From positions 1-64,000 of the forward strand of contig VXSG01000081.1 of NCBI GenBank assembly GCA_009838075.1: a DNA stretch of 64,000 bases. The letters are read 5' to 3'. Position 1 is the stretch's first letter; each line of letters starts with the position of its first letter. Of this stretch, positions 15,110-23,738 are shown one piece after another. A program made the translations under genes and the position numbers. The notes under the pieces were generated by a model. It did no database searches. It saw only the letters and a list, made by a program, of their open reading frames with translations, and was not told the DNA's origin. The stretch comes from Boseongicola sp. SB0665_bin_10 (lineage in GTDB: Bacteria; Pseudomonadota; Alphaproteobacteria; Rhodobacterales; Rhodobacteraceae).

Positions 15110-15865
15110 CTAAACCGACACGCCGCCGAAGCCGCTGTCAGGGACCTGGCCCTGCAATCCAACGGCGGGCGTCCGCCCGATCCTTATGGTTCGCAGCCCG
15201 CCGTCCTTGGCGAACCGCTTGTCGCGCTCAAGCTCGAACTCGGCCAGTTCCGGCGCGAACGACAGGCCGCGAGACTGCTTGAACCGCCATGTCAGGTCCT
15301 GTTCCACCAGGTCGTCGTCGAACAGGGTCAGGTCGGTGTCCGCCGCGACCCTGCCGCGAAAGACGGTCTGGGAAGCGTCCGTCAGCCACTGGTTGCTGAC
15401 GTACTCGATCACCAGGTCCTGCGCCTGCGACGGGACGGGATCGACCCAGAACGCCTTGCCGGTTCCGGCGACGTTGCGCCTGATCCTGAAGTTCGGGGCG
15501 ATGGACGTGGTTTCCACAAGCCCCGACTTGATCCGCTGCCACTCCGTCGGGCTGAGAGGCCCCCGCGCCTCGCGGTAGGTGTCCCTGTTCCAGACCGTGC
15601 CGTCCACAAGCTCCTGGTAGTCGTCCGGGAAGGCGTAGGACGCCTGGCCGGGGACCGTCTGGAACGCGAACTCCCGCGTGAGCACGATCCAGCCCTGGTT
15701 GCTCGTGCCCCGCATCTGGGCCATGTTCTTGCAGCCCCGGTTGAGCAGCACGACCATGGCCCGTGCGTGAGGCTCCGGGTTGCCGACAAGCGAATCAATG
15801 TCGCGCATTCCGACGACGGCGGCGACGTTCCTCGCGATCTCGAAGACGTTAAGCCTTTCCGTCAT
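15110..15865 (-). CDS. Head-tail adaptor-like phage protein
   Basis: 251 residues. Elements such as GWIVLTREFAFQTVPGQ, an LP-like YAFPDDYQELVD segment and DLTWRFKQSRGLSFAPE resemble proteins placed between capsid and tail genes in BPP-1/BcepC6B-type podoviruses (adaptor or tail-accessory role). Mixed helix and strand, soluble. It overlaps the upstream gene by 17 nt and precedes the propeller-like tail gene by 4 nt. Confidence 0.65.
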   Translation of the reverse strand: MTERLNVFEIARNVAAVVGMRDIDSLVGNPEPHARAMVVLLNRGCKNMAQMRGTSNQGWIVLTREFAFQTVPGQASYAFPDDYQELVDGTVWNRDTYREARGPLSPTEWQRIKSGLVETTSIAPNFRIRRNVAGTGKAFWVDPVPSQAQDLVIEYVSNQWLTDASQTVFRGRVAADTDLTLFDDDLVEQDLTWRFKQSRGLSFAPELAEFELERDKRFAKDGGLRTIRIGRTPAVGLQGQVPDSGFGGVSV

Positions 15866-16550
15866 CCTTCGCGGTTCCCTTTGCCTTCGTCGCCGGAGCC
15901 TGGCCTTCCACCCTGGCCATGAGCGCCTTCACCGTCTCCTGGAGCTTCGCGTTCTCGGCGAGGACGCTCTCGTTCTGGCCCTCAAGCGCCGTGATCCTCT
16001 CGACCATCGCGTCCTTCTGGTCGAACTGCTGCTGCCTGGCCAACGCGCCCCGCGCCTTGTCCCGCACCTTGGCGACGCCAGGTCCCAGGTGGTCGAGATG
16101 GGTGTCGGTCAGCCCGGCAAGCTGCTCCAGCGTGAAGACGCGCTTCTCGGCAAGCCTTGCCTTCATCGCCTCGTCCAGCCATGTCACGTTGCGAAGCCGG
16201 GTCTGGCCCTTCGTCTGGTCCTCGGACTGCTGGTAGAGCGCCCACTTGCGGGCGTATTCCAGCTTGTCCTCCTCCGTGACGGGGCGGTCCACCTTGAAGA
16301 ACCTGTCGCCGGGAAACTCCTTCCTGATGTAGTCGGCGTCGGCGACGGGGTTCCGGTAGAACTCGACGAACGCCTCGTCCTGCCCGCCGTGGTCCGGGTC
16401 GCCGTAGATCAGGCCGCCCTTGCTGTCGCGCCGCGCCTGGGCCTGCACGGGCACGTTCATCATCGCCGCCGCCTGCTCGATCTGGCCGGGGTCGGCGAGC
16501 ACCGAGCCTTCCGGCTGGACGCTCAGGTCTGTTTGCATTGCAGTTTCCAT
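15849..16550 (-). CDS. Phage protein with C-terminal coiled coil, unknown
   Basis: 233 residues. The middle (about 70-115) contains an RPVTEEDKLEYARKW motif seen in phage hypothetical proteins. Residues about 130-165 (VFTLEQLAGLTDTHLDHLGPGV) look like a helix-hairpin-helix-type segment. Residues about 180-215 are a leucine-heptad coiled coil (ERITALEGQNESVLAENAKL) and the tail is Lys/Ala-rich. AGAGGAAAA precedes the ATG. A scaffolding, DNA-binding or assembly role is possible; none is proven. Confidence 0.6.
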   Translation of the reverse strand: METAMQTDLSVQPEGSVLADPGQIEQAAAMMNVPVQAQARRDSKGGLIYGDPDHGGQDEAFVEFYRNPVADADYIRKEFPGDRFFKVDRPVTEEDKLEYARKWALYQQSEDQTKGQTRLRNVTWLDEAMKARLAEKRVFTLEQLAGLTDTHLDHLGPGVAKVRDKARGALARQQQFDQKDAMVERITALEGQNESVLAENAKLQETVKALMARVEGQAPATKAKGTAKDDGKA

Positions 16551-16569
16551 GTTCGTTTTCCTCTGGTTG

Positions 16570-16635
16570 TCAGGCGTTTTCGGATTGCACGGCGGCCTCT
16601 GCCTCCACCGTGAAGACGTGATCGTGCCTGCTCAT
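16570..16635 (-). CDS. Possible 21-residue phage microprotein
   Basis: The ATG at 16635 overlaps the stop codon of the preceding gene as ATGA and the frame encodes MSRHDHVFTVEAEAAVQSENA, ending 19 nt before the next start codon. It exactly fills an otherwise empty gap in an operon where nearly every junction is an overlap, which favours a real coupled gene. No homolog is known to me. Confidence 0.4.
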   Translation of the reverse strand: MSRHDHVFTVEAEAAVQSENA

Positions 16636-17285
16636 GCCGAAACGCCTTCGACGGTGATGCCGAACGCCGCCGCGCCATCCTCGCCAAGCATGTACAGCTT
16701 GGTTCCATCCTCAGACCTGGACACGTATACGGTCCCCGACGGTCCTTTCAGGTGCCCGGATACCGAAGGCAGCGGAGTGGTCGAAACCCCCAAGGCAGAG
16801 ACAGGAACATCGACCGAGAAGGGGACAGAAGCCAATGCTTTCGCCGCTGTTGCACCCGACCGCCCTGAGAAACGAAGGATCGGATAAAGGTCGATGTCGG
16901 CCACGGTTGTCTCCGCCACGGCCTGATTGTTTTCCGACCCGCCAGTTCCCAATCTCACTGGCGGTGAAGGCTCAAGATGGGCCGAACCCGTGCGGGCATA
17001 GTCCATTTCACAATGGATGCGCCGCTCGATCTCATCGACCACCTGCTCTGCTGTCGTGTCCAATATGTAGTAATTCTGGGAATTACCCAAACCGCCAACA
17101 TGATCTGAATGGATTTCAACGACGTTCTGTTCCGTAACATTGCCTTTCGCGTCCTTCACCTTCCGAGTGATGTCTAACGCCGCCATGATCTGGAATACGT
17201 TCAAGAACGAAGTGCGCAGATCGGCAATGACAATGGGGTCTGAACTCCTATGGACCAATTCGGTTTTCAGGAATCTGCTGCTCAT
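16632..17285 (-). CDS. Phage protein of unknown function
   Basis: 217 residues. AGGAGG lies 9 nt before the ATG. The N-terminal half is alpha/beta (FLNVFQIMAALDITRKV) with a DEIERRIHCEMDYAR helix; the C-terminal half is beta-rich (GHLKGPSGTVYVSRSEDG). It follows the giant fibre gene and may be a fibre-assembly or baseplate-like protein. No motif decides. Confidence 0.55.
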   Translation of the reverse strand: MSSRFLKTELVHRSSDPIVIADLRTSFLNVFQIMAALDITRKVKDAKGNVTEQNVVEIHSDHVGGLGNSQNYYILDTTAEQVVDEIERRIHCEMDYARTGSAHLEPSPPVRLGTGGSENNQAVAETTVADIDLYPILRFSGRSGATAAKALASVPFSVDVPVSALGVSTTPLPSVSGHLKGPSGTVYVSRSEDGTKLYMLGEDGAAAFGITVEGVSA

Positions 17286-17317
17286 TGTAAGTCCTCCTTC
17301 AGGTCAGGTTCTGCATT

Positions 17318-20300
17318 TCAGCTTGTCGATGCGGGGAACGGAACGCGGCGGAAGTCGAAGATCACGCTGTAGACTCCCTGTTGATTGGTGCCGGTCGCTC
17401 CTTCCCACCCTACGCAGTAGCCGTAGATTTCATCGTCGGCACTCTCGTCGGGGTTGAGCGTCCAGTAGGTGAGGTCGGCATTGGTGTTGCGGTTGTCCGT
17501 GGAGCCTCCCGGTCGCACCCGGCTATCCCTGCTCGTGACATAGACGGGCTTCCCCGGAGGAGCGTTACTTGCGGTTTGCAGTTGGGAATGGGTGTATTGC
17601 GGCCCCATGGGAACGCCGGTTACGAGCCCCCAAGACAGCATCTTGACGGAACCAGAAGCGGCATCTTCGGTGGCTATGCCCTCGATCCCCAGGTTGAGGT
17701 CCTCGGAGCGACCAAAGTGGTCAGAATCCCCAAAATAATGTCCGATCAGAACGTTCCCACGTGCAGCCAGAATAAGCGGGTCATGCTCGGACACCCCGTT
17801 GGTGCCCACCTCCGGGATAGTGAATGTCTCGTTGCTCGGATAGCGGGATTGCTCGAAGGACAGAGTGATTTCCGACAGCGCCCTTGCAACCTCGTCGCGA
17901 GCGTATTGGTCGATGGCGCTGCGGATGGGGTATTCGACGAAGTGGGCGGCGCCGGCGGCATGCGTGAGCAGGGGCGTGTCGTTGGCCCGGTTGACGACCA
18001 TGCTCCATACCGCCCCGTCGGCGAGTTGGCGCAGCACATTGGCAGCATCGACCGCAGAGAAGGAGTAGTAGCCGGAGTCGCCGTGGAAGACGGCGTAGGT
18101 CAAGGTCGAGGTGACGGTCGTGGCCGTCCCGCTCACCTCACCTGTAATGACGACCTTCACCGTGTCGCCGGATTGCACGGACCTGCCGAGGGCGGCGTCG
18201 TAGGCGGCCTTGCGGATCCAGACATCGATGGTGTTGGCGTTGTCGGTTGACACCCCGGCAAGGAGCACGCCGACGTTCGAGTCCGGGTTGGACGAGAACT
18301 CGCCGCGCTGCCCGTAGACGCTGTTCCGTATCGCGGTGCCGAGCCAGGTGTCCGCCCCGTCGGTCCAGCGTTCCAGTTCGCCGGCGAAGGTGTTGGCCGT
18401 CCCGTGCCCCGGCTGGCGCACGTAGAACTCGTGCTCCGACAGCACCACGTTCCCGTCTTTCGCCTCATCGACGTCCAGCGGCTCCAGCGGCTCGATGATG
18501 TGATGGTCCGCCGTGTCCTCGGCCGTCAGCCGGGCGAAGGAGATCACCAGGTCCGCGACGCCGACCGTGCGGCCGTTCCGGTTGAGGTAGAGGTTCACCT
18601 CGATCGCTTCGGTGACGTGCCAGTAGGCCGTCGACGTGAACGGCTGCTCCGGCCCCCCGTAGAAAAACACGTTGCTCAGCGCCGCGATGACCTCGTCGTC
18701 CGAGGACTGCCGGAATTGCAGCGCGAAATGCCCGACGCCCTCGCCGTCGTGATTCCCCTTCGCCTGAAGAAAATACAGCCCCGGCTGCACGGTAAAATCG
18801 TTGCCGGACAGGCCGGTCAGCATTTCCGGGTCGCCATCGCCGTGGACGACGACAATCGGGTCCTGGGCAATCGGCGACAGCTCGTCGTCCGCCGTTTCCG
18901 GTATGTCTTCCCGGAACTCGATGCTCTCCGTCCGCAGCCCGGCCAGGCCGGTCACCGGCTGCGGCAGGTCCTTGATCGCGCTGGCGGCGAGGCGGTTCTC
19001 GTCCGTCAGGGTCTGCAGCGCGTCCCGTATTGCTCCGGGGGTTGTCTCGGAGTCAATGATATCCCGTGCCGTCTGGTCGATGCCCGCAACCGGGTATTCC
19101 GTGAAATGGCTGGCGTCCACGCCGTGAGTCAGCAGGACCGATCCCCCCTGGCTGACGATCAGCGACCAGCCGTCCGGGTGCGTGCCGACGCGCTTGGGCA
19201 CGGAGTTCGGGGCCTGTCCCTCGAAGCTGAGCCACGTCTTGGCTCCGACCGTGAAGGCCCGGACGTAGGGCAGCACATGGGTCGTGGTCGTGGACGACCC
19301 GCTCACGGTGCCCGTGAAGGCGGCGCTGATCTCGTCGCCGGACGCGACCGCCGACCCCTTGGCCGTCTCGTAGGCGGCCTTGTCGATGTGCACCTCCATG
19401 ATGTTGTTGGTGCTTTGGCCGACCAGGACCGCGCCGATGGCGGCGTCGTGGTTGTCCGTGAAGCGGCCATGCGCCCCGAAGTGGCTGTCTGAGCGGGAGG
19501 TAACCAAGTAGTAAAGCTGGCCTTCCCGGTAAGTGCCAAGAACTCCTGCAAAGGCGTTTGCCGTGCCCGGCGTCGCGTATCGATGGAGGGCGTGCCCGGA
19601 CAGCACCACGTCGCCCACGGACAGCCCGTCGCCATCCAGCGGCTCGAGCGGCTCCAGGCCGTCGGCAATTCCGCCGTCGTCCCCGGCGGCGGCCCCGGCT
19701 TGCTGAATTGTCGTGCGGATCGCGCCGATGTCGTCAACTTTCCAGACGACGACTGCCTTGTCCGTGGTGGTCGAGCCGATCCGCAACGAGCCGTCTGCAA
19801 GCGTCCAGAAGCGGATTCCGTCCACCGTGATTGCCGACCCGGACGCTGCGGCGAAAAGCGCATTGCCGAGCGTGAATTCGCTCGTCGTGTTGACTCGGAA
19901 GTAGAATGCCGTGTTCGCGTCGTCTGCGACGGTCACGCCCTCTACGCTGAAGATCGCGGCGCTTCCCAAAACCGTGTCGTCGTAGAGCTTCTCGATCAGG
20001 CTGTCGTCGCCGCCGCCAGAGGCGATGGCCGACCGGACATCGGGCGCAAGAGCGTCCAGGGGGACCACCCCGTCCTTGAACGTGCCCGTGACCTCGCCGC
20101 CATAGGAAGTCTCGTGCGTTGTCTTGTATACCGCAGCCTTGGTCTGCGTGGAACCGCCCGGAATTGGCGATCCCAGGAAGTAGCTGTAACCCGCAGTTCC
20201 ATTGTCAACTTCCTTTGGAACCCAATGGGTGTGATACAAGAGATCAGTGTCGGGGAAGGTGATGGCCCATGCCCAATCGGACTGGTCCTCGGTGTCTTTC

Positions 20301-21715
20301 AGACGGATGACGAGTTGTTTTTGAGTGCTTGGTGGAGTGAAAGGAAATCTTGGATTGGCAATCGTGCTTGCAAAAGTCACACCGGCAACGTCTACATTGT
20401 CATTGCTGACCTCATCAAGAATTGCAATGCCGCACAGTGAGGCGTCTGTGCCTTCCACCCAAACCGCCTTGGCGGTCAGCGACAGGTCTTTGGTTACGTC
20501 GTTAAGATGCTGAATGCGAACAGCGTTGTCATCGGCTTCCGCCTGCGCAGCCTCAGCCGCGTCCACTTCCCAGCCGAGAACGTCACCGTCGAACTTGGGT
20601 ATCCTGTTGTCCCGCGATCCTGCGGCGGGCAGGTCGGGAAGGCGCTTCTCCGGCGGAACGAGGGTGTCGATCCGCCCGTCCACCGCCGCCTCGTCAAGCC
20701 CGGTTCCGCCCGCTGCGGTGGCGTCAACCTCCCAGCCAAGGGTGTCGCCGTCGAACTTCGGGACCTTGTTGTCGCGGGAGCCTTCGGAGGGCAGTTCCGG
20801 CAGGAGACGGGCGCGTTCCGCGTCGGTCAGCCCCTCGCCGCCGCCGTCGGAGGCGGTCTGCCAGGTCGCGGCCCCGTCCGTGCCGACCTCAAGCTCGTAT
20901 CTCGCGGTCGCCGCCTGAGCGCCAGGCGCTTCCGGGAGGCCGGTGTCCTGCACCGTGTCCTCTTCCCATGAAGCCGTCCCGTCCGCCTGGACGCGAAGGT
21001 TGTAGTCCGTGGCCGCGTCAGGAGTCGCGGGCCTGTCCGGCACGTTCGACTTGCCGTCCGCCGTCGCCTGCGCCGCGACCGCCTTGGCGTCCGCCGCCGC
21101 AGCAGCCGCCCGCGCCGTCGGGTCGGTGTCCGTGGTGCCGCCGTCCGGCTGCCAGGACGCCTGGCCCGTGTCGGTCACCTGAAGGTTGTACTGTGTCGTT
21201 GCGGCAGGGGCGCTCGGCTTGTCCGGCACGTTGCTCGCCCCGGTGCCCGTCGATGCCGTTGCCGCGATGCGCGGATAGCTCAGGAACACCGGCGCGAGGC
21301 TGTCCGCGCCTTCCGCCATGACGTTGATGCCGTCAACCGGCCTGCCAAGCGTGGCGCTGCTCAGCGCCCCCTGCGATGCCGCCGGTCCGGGCCAGAGTTC
21401 CGCGCCCTTGACGACGGTCTCCTGGACCGTCCTGACGCTTCCCGGCCCGTAGACCTGGAACCACCCGTATTCGCCAGCCGCAACGTCCTCGTGCGAAACG
21501 CCTACGACGTTCCCGGCCTCGCCTGACACGCGGTCGCCGTCCAGCGCCCATGCCTGCCCGGTGTCGCCGCGTATCTCCACGGCGTCATGCCGCCGGATCG
21601 CCTCTCCGGCCCGCTGGTACATGAACTCGCGGAAGTCGTCCGTCCGCCCGCGAGTCCCTGCGTGGAACCCGCTTGACGTGTCAACGGATGACGGGTTGAC
21701 GCCAAGGTCCTTCAA
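17318..21715 (-). CDS. Giant fibre-like phage protein with duplicated modules
   Basis: 1465 residues, starting with TTG at 21715 (GGTAAG just upstream; the previous gene ends at 21717). Residues about 160-290 hold three linker repeats of the type P-x-P-A-A-x-x-Y-x-L-x-V-x-x-D-G-x-A-S-W. Residues about 304-388 hold two units with GSRDN-(K/R)-(V/I)-PKFDGD. Residues about 686-889 and 1074-1280 are a diverged duplication, each starting EPLEPLD, containing GTAN-(A/T)-FAG, K-A-A-Y-(E/D)-x-A and ending LLTH-x6-HF-x-EYP. The length, beta-richness and repeats fit a side fibre or host-specificity protein. No peptidase or glycosidase motif is seen. Confidence 0.75.
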   Translation of the reverse strand: MKDLGVNPSSVDTSSGFHAGTRGRTDDFREFMYQRAGEAIRRHDAVEIRGDTGQAWALDGDRVSGEAGNVVGVSHEDVAAGEYGWFQVYGPGSVRTVQETVVKGAELWPGPAASQGALSSATLGRPVDGINVMAEGADSLAPVFLSYPRIAATASTGTGASNVPDKPSAPAATTQYNLQVTDTGQASWQPDGGTTDTDPTARAAAAAADAKAVAAQATADGKSNVPDRPATPDAATDYNLRVQADGTASWEEDTVQDTGLPEAPGAQAATARYELEVGTDGAATWQTASDGGGEGLTDAERARLLPELPSEGSRDNKVPKFDGDTLGWEVDATAAGGTGLDEAAVDGRIDTLVPPEKRLPDLPAAGSRDNRIPKFDGDVLGWEVDAAEAAQAEADDNAVRIQHLNDVTKDLSLTAKAVWVEGTDASLCGIAILDEVSNDNVDVAGVTFASTIANPRFPFTPPSTQKQLVIRLKDTEDQSDWAWAITFPDTDLLYHTHWVPKEVDNGTAGYSYFLGSPIPGGSTQTKAAVYKTTHETSYGGEVTGTFKDGVVPLDALAPDVRSAIASGGGDDSLIEKLYDDTVLGSAAIFSVEGVTVADDANTAFYFRVNTTSEFTLGNALFAAASGSAITVDGIRFWTLADGSLRIGSTTTDKAVVVWKVDDIGAIRTTIQQAGAAAGDDGGIADGLEPLEPLDGDGLSVGDVVLSGHALHRYATPGTANAFAGVLGTYREGQLYYLVTSRSDSHFGAHGRFTDNHDAAIGAVLVGQSTNNIMEVHIDKAAYETAKGSAVASGDEISAAFTGTVSGSSTTTTHVLPYVRAFTVGAKTWLSFEGQAPNSVPKRVGTHPDGWSLIVSQGGSVLLTHGVDASHFTEYPVAGIDQTARDIIDSETTPGAIRDALQTLTDENRLAASAIKDLPQPVTGLAGLRTESIEFREDIPETADDELSPIAQDPIVVVHGDGDPEMLTGLSGNDFTVQPGLYFLQAKGNHDGEGVGHFALQFRQSSDDEVIAALSNVFFYGGPEQPFTSTAYWHVTEAIEVNLYLNRNGRTVGVADLVISFARLTAEDTADHHIIEPLEPLDVDEAKDGNVVLSEHEFYVRQPGHGTANTFAGELERWTDGADTWLGTAIRNSVYGQRGEFSSNPDSNVGVLLAGVSTDNANTIDVWIRKAAYDAALGRSVQSGDTVKVVITGEVSGTATTVTSTLTYAVFHGDSGYYSFSAVDAANVLRQLADGAVWSMVVNRANDTPLLTHAAGAAHFVEYPIRSAIDQYARDEVARALSEITLSFEQSRYPSNETFTIPEVGTNGVSEHDPLILAARGNVLIGHYFGDSDHFGRSEDLNLGIEGIATEDAASGSVKMLSWGLVTGVPMGPQYTHSQLQTASNAPPGKPVYVTSRDSRVRPGGSTDNRNTNADLTYWTLNPDESADDEIYGYCVGWEGATGTNQQGVYSVIFDFRRVPFPASTS

Positions 21716-21716
21716 C

Positions 21717-22190
21717 TTACCGGCTGTCCACGTAGGGCCAGTTCAGCGAGCAGGCTGTCAGACGGTCGTTGGCGACCGCGTTGGCTTCAAGAATCGATAT
21801 TCCGGCGATCTCGCGCTGACCGGCCCCGCTTGTGATGCGGCCCCCGGTGCCGGAAGGCTGGGCGTTGTCGGAAGCCACGGTCCCGTTGGCCGTCCTGACC
21901 ATGGATTCGCCCTTGCGAAGAACCCAGAAGGCATCTCCGTCCTCGCAGGGAGTGACCACGACCCCGGCCTGGTTGCCGTTCGCACGGTTCGTGGTCATGC
22001 GCTCGCACTCGAAGCTGCCGTAGATCACGACGCAATCACCCTCGCGCATGTCGGCTTCGGCCTTGCAAAGCTGCCATTGCCTGTCGCCGCTCTCCCCTAC
22101 TGTGCCAAGCGGGGGCGGCAAAGGCTCTCCGGGAACAGGCGTTTCAGGCCATACCTGTTTGGGGTTGCACCCCATGACGCCAAAGGACAT
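21717..22190 (-). CDS. Virion protein, paralog A of a 157-residue pair
   Basis: 157 residues from the ATG at 22190, with GGAGA upstream. It begins MSFGVMGCNPKQ and ends SLNWPYVDSR; the next upstream gene encodes a protein of the same length beginning MSLAALGCNPNQ and ending VQWPSVDLIA. The middle is beta-rich (GDCVVIYGSFECER). Placed between the fibre and the major capsid gene, it may be a head decoration or head-completion protein; this is inferred from position. Confidence 0.65.
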   Translation of the reverse strand: MSFGVMGCNPKQVWPETPVPGEPLPPPLGTVGESGDRQWQLCKAEADMREGDCVVIYGSFECERMTTNRANGNQAGVVVTPCEDGDAFWVLRKGESMVRTANGTVASDNAQPSGTGGRITSGAGQREIAGISILEANAVANDRLTACSLNWPYVDSR

Positions 22191-22240
22191 CACGTTCTCC
22201 GTTGTGTCGGGAGCCGGTCTCCCGGCCCCCGAAAGGTTCG

Positions 22241-22714
22241 TCAGGCGATCAGGTCAACCGACGGCCACTGCACGGCGATGGAGACAGGACTTCCTGCCGA
22301 TCCCTGCGCGGTCCTCGCGTGAACGCCGTTCAGGTGAAGCGCGGCTGCGGTCGAACTGATCCGGCCTTCCGTGTTGTGCGGATACAGGATGGCTCCGGCG
22401 GCGATGGCCGCCGCCGCGATCCCGAACCCGTTGCCGAAGACCAGGCCCCAGCCGTAGGCGTCGTTTTCGATCCTGACCTGCGGGAAGCAGATCGCCATCG
22501 AAAGGTTCGCGTCGTCGCTCAGGTCCATCGCCCGCAGTTCCCAGTCGCCGCTGATCGCGGCGCAGGCGTACGGGCTGATGACCTGTCCGGCCTGGACGGC
22601 CACGTAAAGGCCGCCGTCCGGGCTGAAGGCAAGGGTTCCGAGCGTGACGCCGCCGATGTCCTCAAGGGACGGGCCGGACTGGTTCGGATTGCATCCAAGT
22701 GCTGCAAGACTCAT
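22241..22714 (-). CDS. Virion protein, paralog B of a 157-residue pair
   Basis: 157 residues from the ATG at 22714, which has AGGAGG 9 nt upstream; the much longer open frame runs back through the capsid gene and is rejected. It shares the MS-x4-GCNP-x-Q start, the length and a W-P-x-V-D ending with its neighbour. Strand-rich (GGLYVAVQAGQVISPYAC) with an Ala/Gly-rich stretch near residue 100. A decoration or cement protein is likely next to the capsid gene. Confidence 0.65.
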   Translation of the reverse strand: MSLAALGCNPNQSGPSLEDIGGVTLGTLAFSPDGGLYVAVQAGQVISPYACAAISGDWELRAMDLSDDANLSMAICFPQVRIENDAYGWGLVFGNGFGIAAAAIAAGAILYPHNTEGRISSTAAALHLNGVHARTAQGSAGSPVSIAVQWPSVDLIA

Positions 22715-22725
22715 GTCACGCCCTC

Positions 22726-23697
22726 CTATGCGGCTCGCTGAAGACGGCCCTGCAAGCTCACGTTCGAGCATGTCAGGTTTCCGGCCCAGAGAATGAACCG
22801 CACCATCGCGTCCTGGTTGGTCGCGTACCGGTCCATGGAGACTTCCATGTTCTGGTCCTTGTGCGGACGCCAGAACAGGTAGTTCGTGTTCAGCATGTAG
22901 GCGAGGTTCGCGCCAAGCGAGCCGCCGAAGCCGCCGTCCAGAACGCAGTCCGCCGTCAGGAACTTCAGGTTCATGAAGCCCATCTTGCCCATGTTCGGGT
23001 TCGTGAACCGCTGCTGGTCCTGAAGCGATTCCCAATAACCCGTGTAGAAGGCGTTCCCCATCGGGATGAGGTCAACCTTGTCCATGTTCCGGCAGATCGA
23101 CACGTACATGTTCATCATGGCGTTGCGGATGCCGTCGTTCGACACCGCGAAGCCCGAACCCGACCCGTCGTTCTCCTGGTGACGCCAGAAGTCGAAGTTG
23201 GCCCGGTTGATGCCGCCGTAGGTGCCGCTTGTCGCCGTCGCCGGAAGCGCCGCCGCAAGGCCGTCGATCTGCTTGCCGGAATCGGCCTCGCCGTTGCTGT
23301 AGAGGTCGTTCGACAGGCCGTTGACCATGGTCTTCTCGGCGTTGCCCACGCGCTTCGAGAGAAGGTCGATCATCTTCTCCTTGCCCGCGTTCTGAAGCCG
23401 CTCGCGCCCCGAAATGGTGATCGCGACCGCGACCTGCCGGAGGTCGAACTCGGCTGCGGAGAACACGTCGCTCGGCTGGATGTTGAGGACCTCGTAGCCG
23501 CTGAAACGCTTGAACGTCTCGTTCTCGGCGTATTCAAGCTCCTCGTAGATGGTTCGTCCGCCGGAGATCGGGGACGACTTGCCACGCTTCTTGAGCCGGT
23601 TCAGGAGAGCGGTGTTGTCCGACACGTTGTCGGCCAGCTTCCTGCGCCGGTTCTCGATGGCGACCGTGGCAAGTTCGGAGATGTTTGGCGAAGCCAT
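22726..23697 (-). CDS. Phage major capsid protein
   Basis: 323 residues. It starts MASPNISELATVAIENRRRKLADN and has NIQPSDVFSAAEFDLRQVAV and a C-terminal LNTNYLFWRPHKDQNMEV block, the pattern of HK97-fold major capsid proteins of short-tailed phages (A- and P-domain strands, W-x-P near the C-terminus). It follows the scaffold-like gene, the normal order. AAGGAACGAGAC precedes the ATG. No separate protease is seen upstream. Confidence 0.85.
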   Translation of the reverse strand: MASPNISELATVAIENRRRKLADNVSDNTALLNRLKKRGKSSPISGGRTIYEELEYAENETFKRFSGYEVLNIQPSDVFSAAEFDLRQVAVAITISGRERLQNAGKEKMIDLLSKRVGNAEKTMVNGLSNDLYSNGEADSGKQIDGLAAALPATATSGTYGGINRANFDFWRHQENDGSGSGFAVSNDGIRNAMMNMYVSICRNMDKVDLIPMGNAFYTGYWESLQDQQRFTNPNMGKMGFMNLKFLTADCVLDGGFGGSLGANLAYMLNTNYLFWRPHKDQNMEVSMDRYATNQDAMVRFILWAGNLTCSNVSLQGRLQRAA

Positions 23698-23738
23698 TGT
23701 CTCGTTCCTTGTTCGTCAAGGTTTCGTTCTGCTTCCGG

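Noticed and set aside
4047..21715. Diversity-generating retroelement in a BPP-1-like phage
   Set aside because: No reverse transcriptase, template repeat or variable repeat could be seen near any fibre gene in this window.
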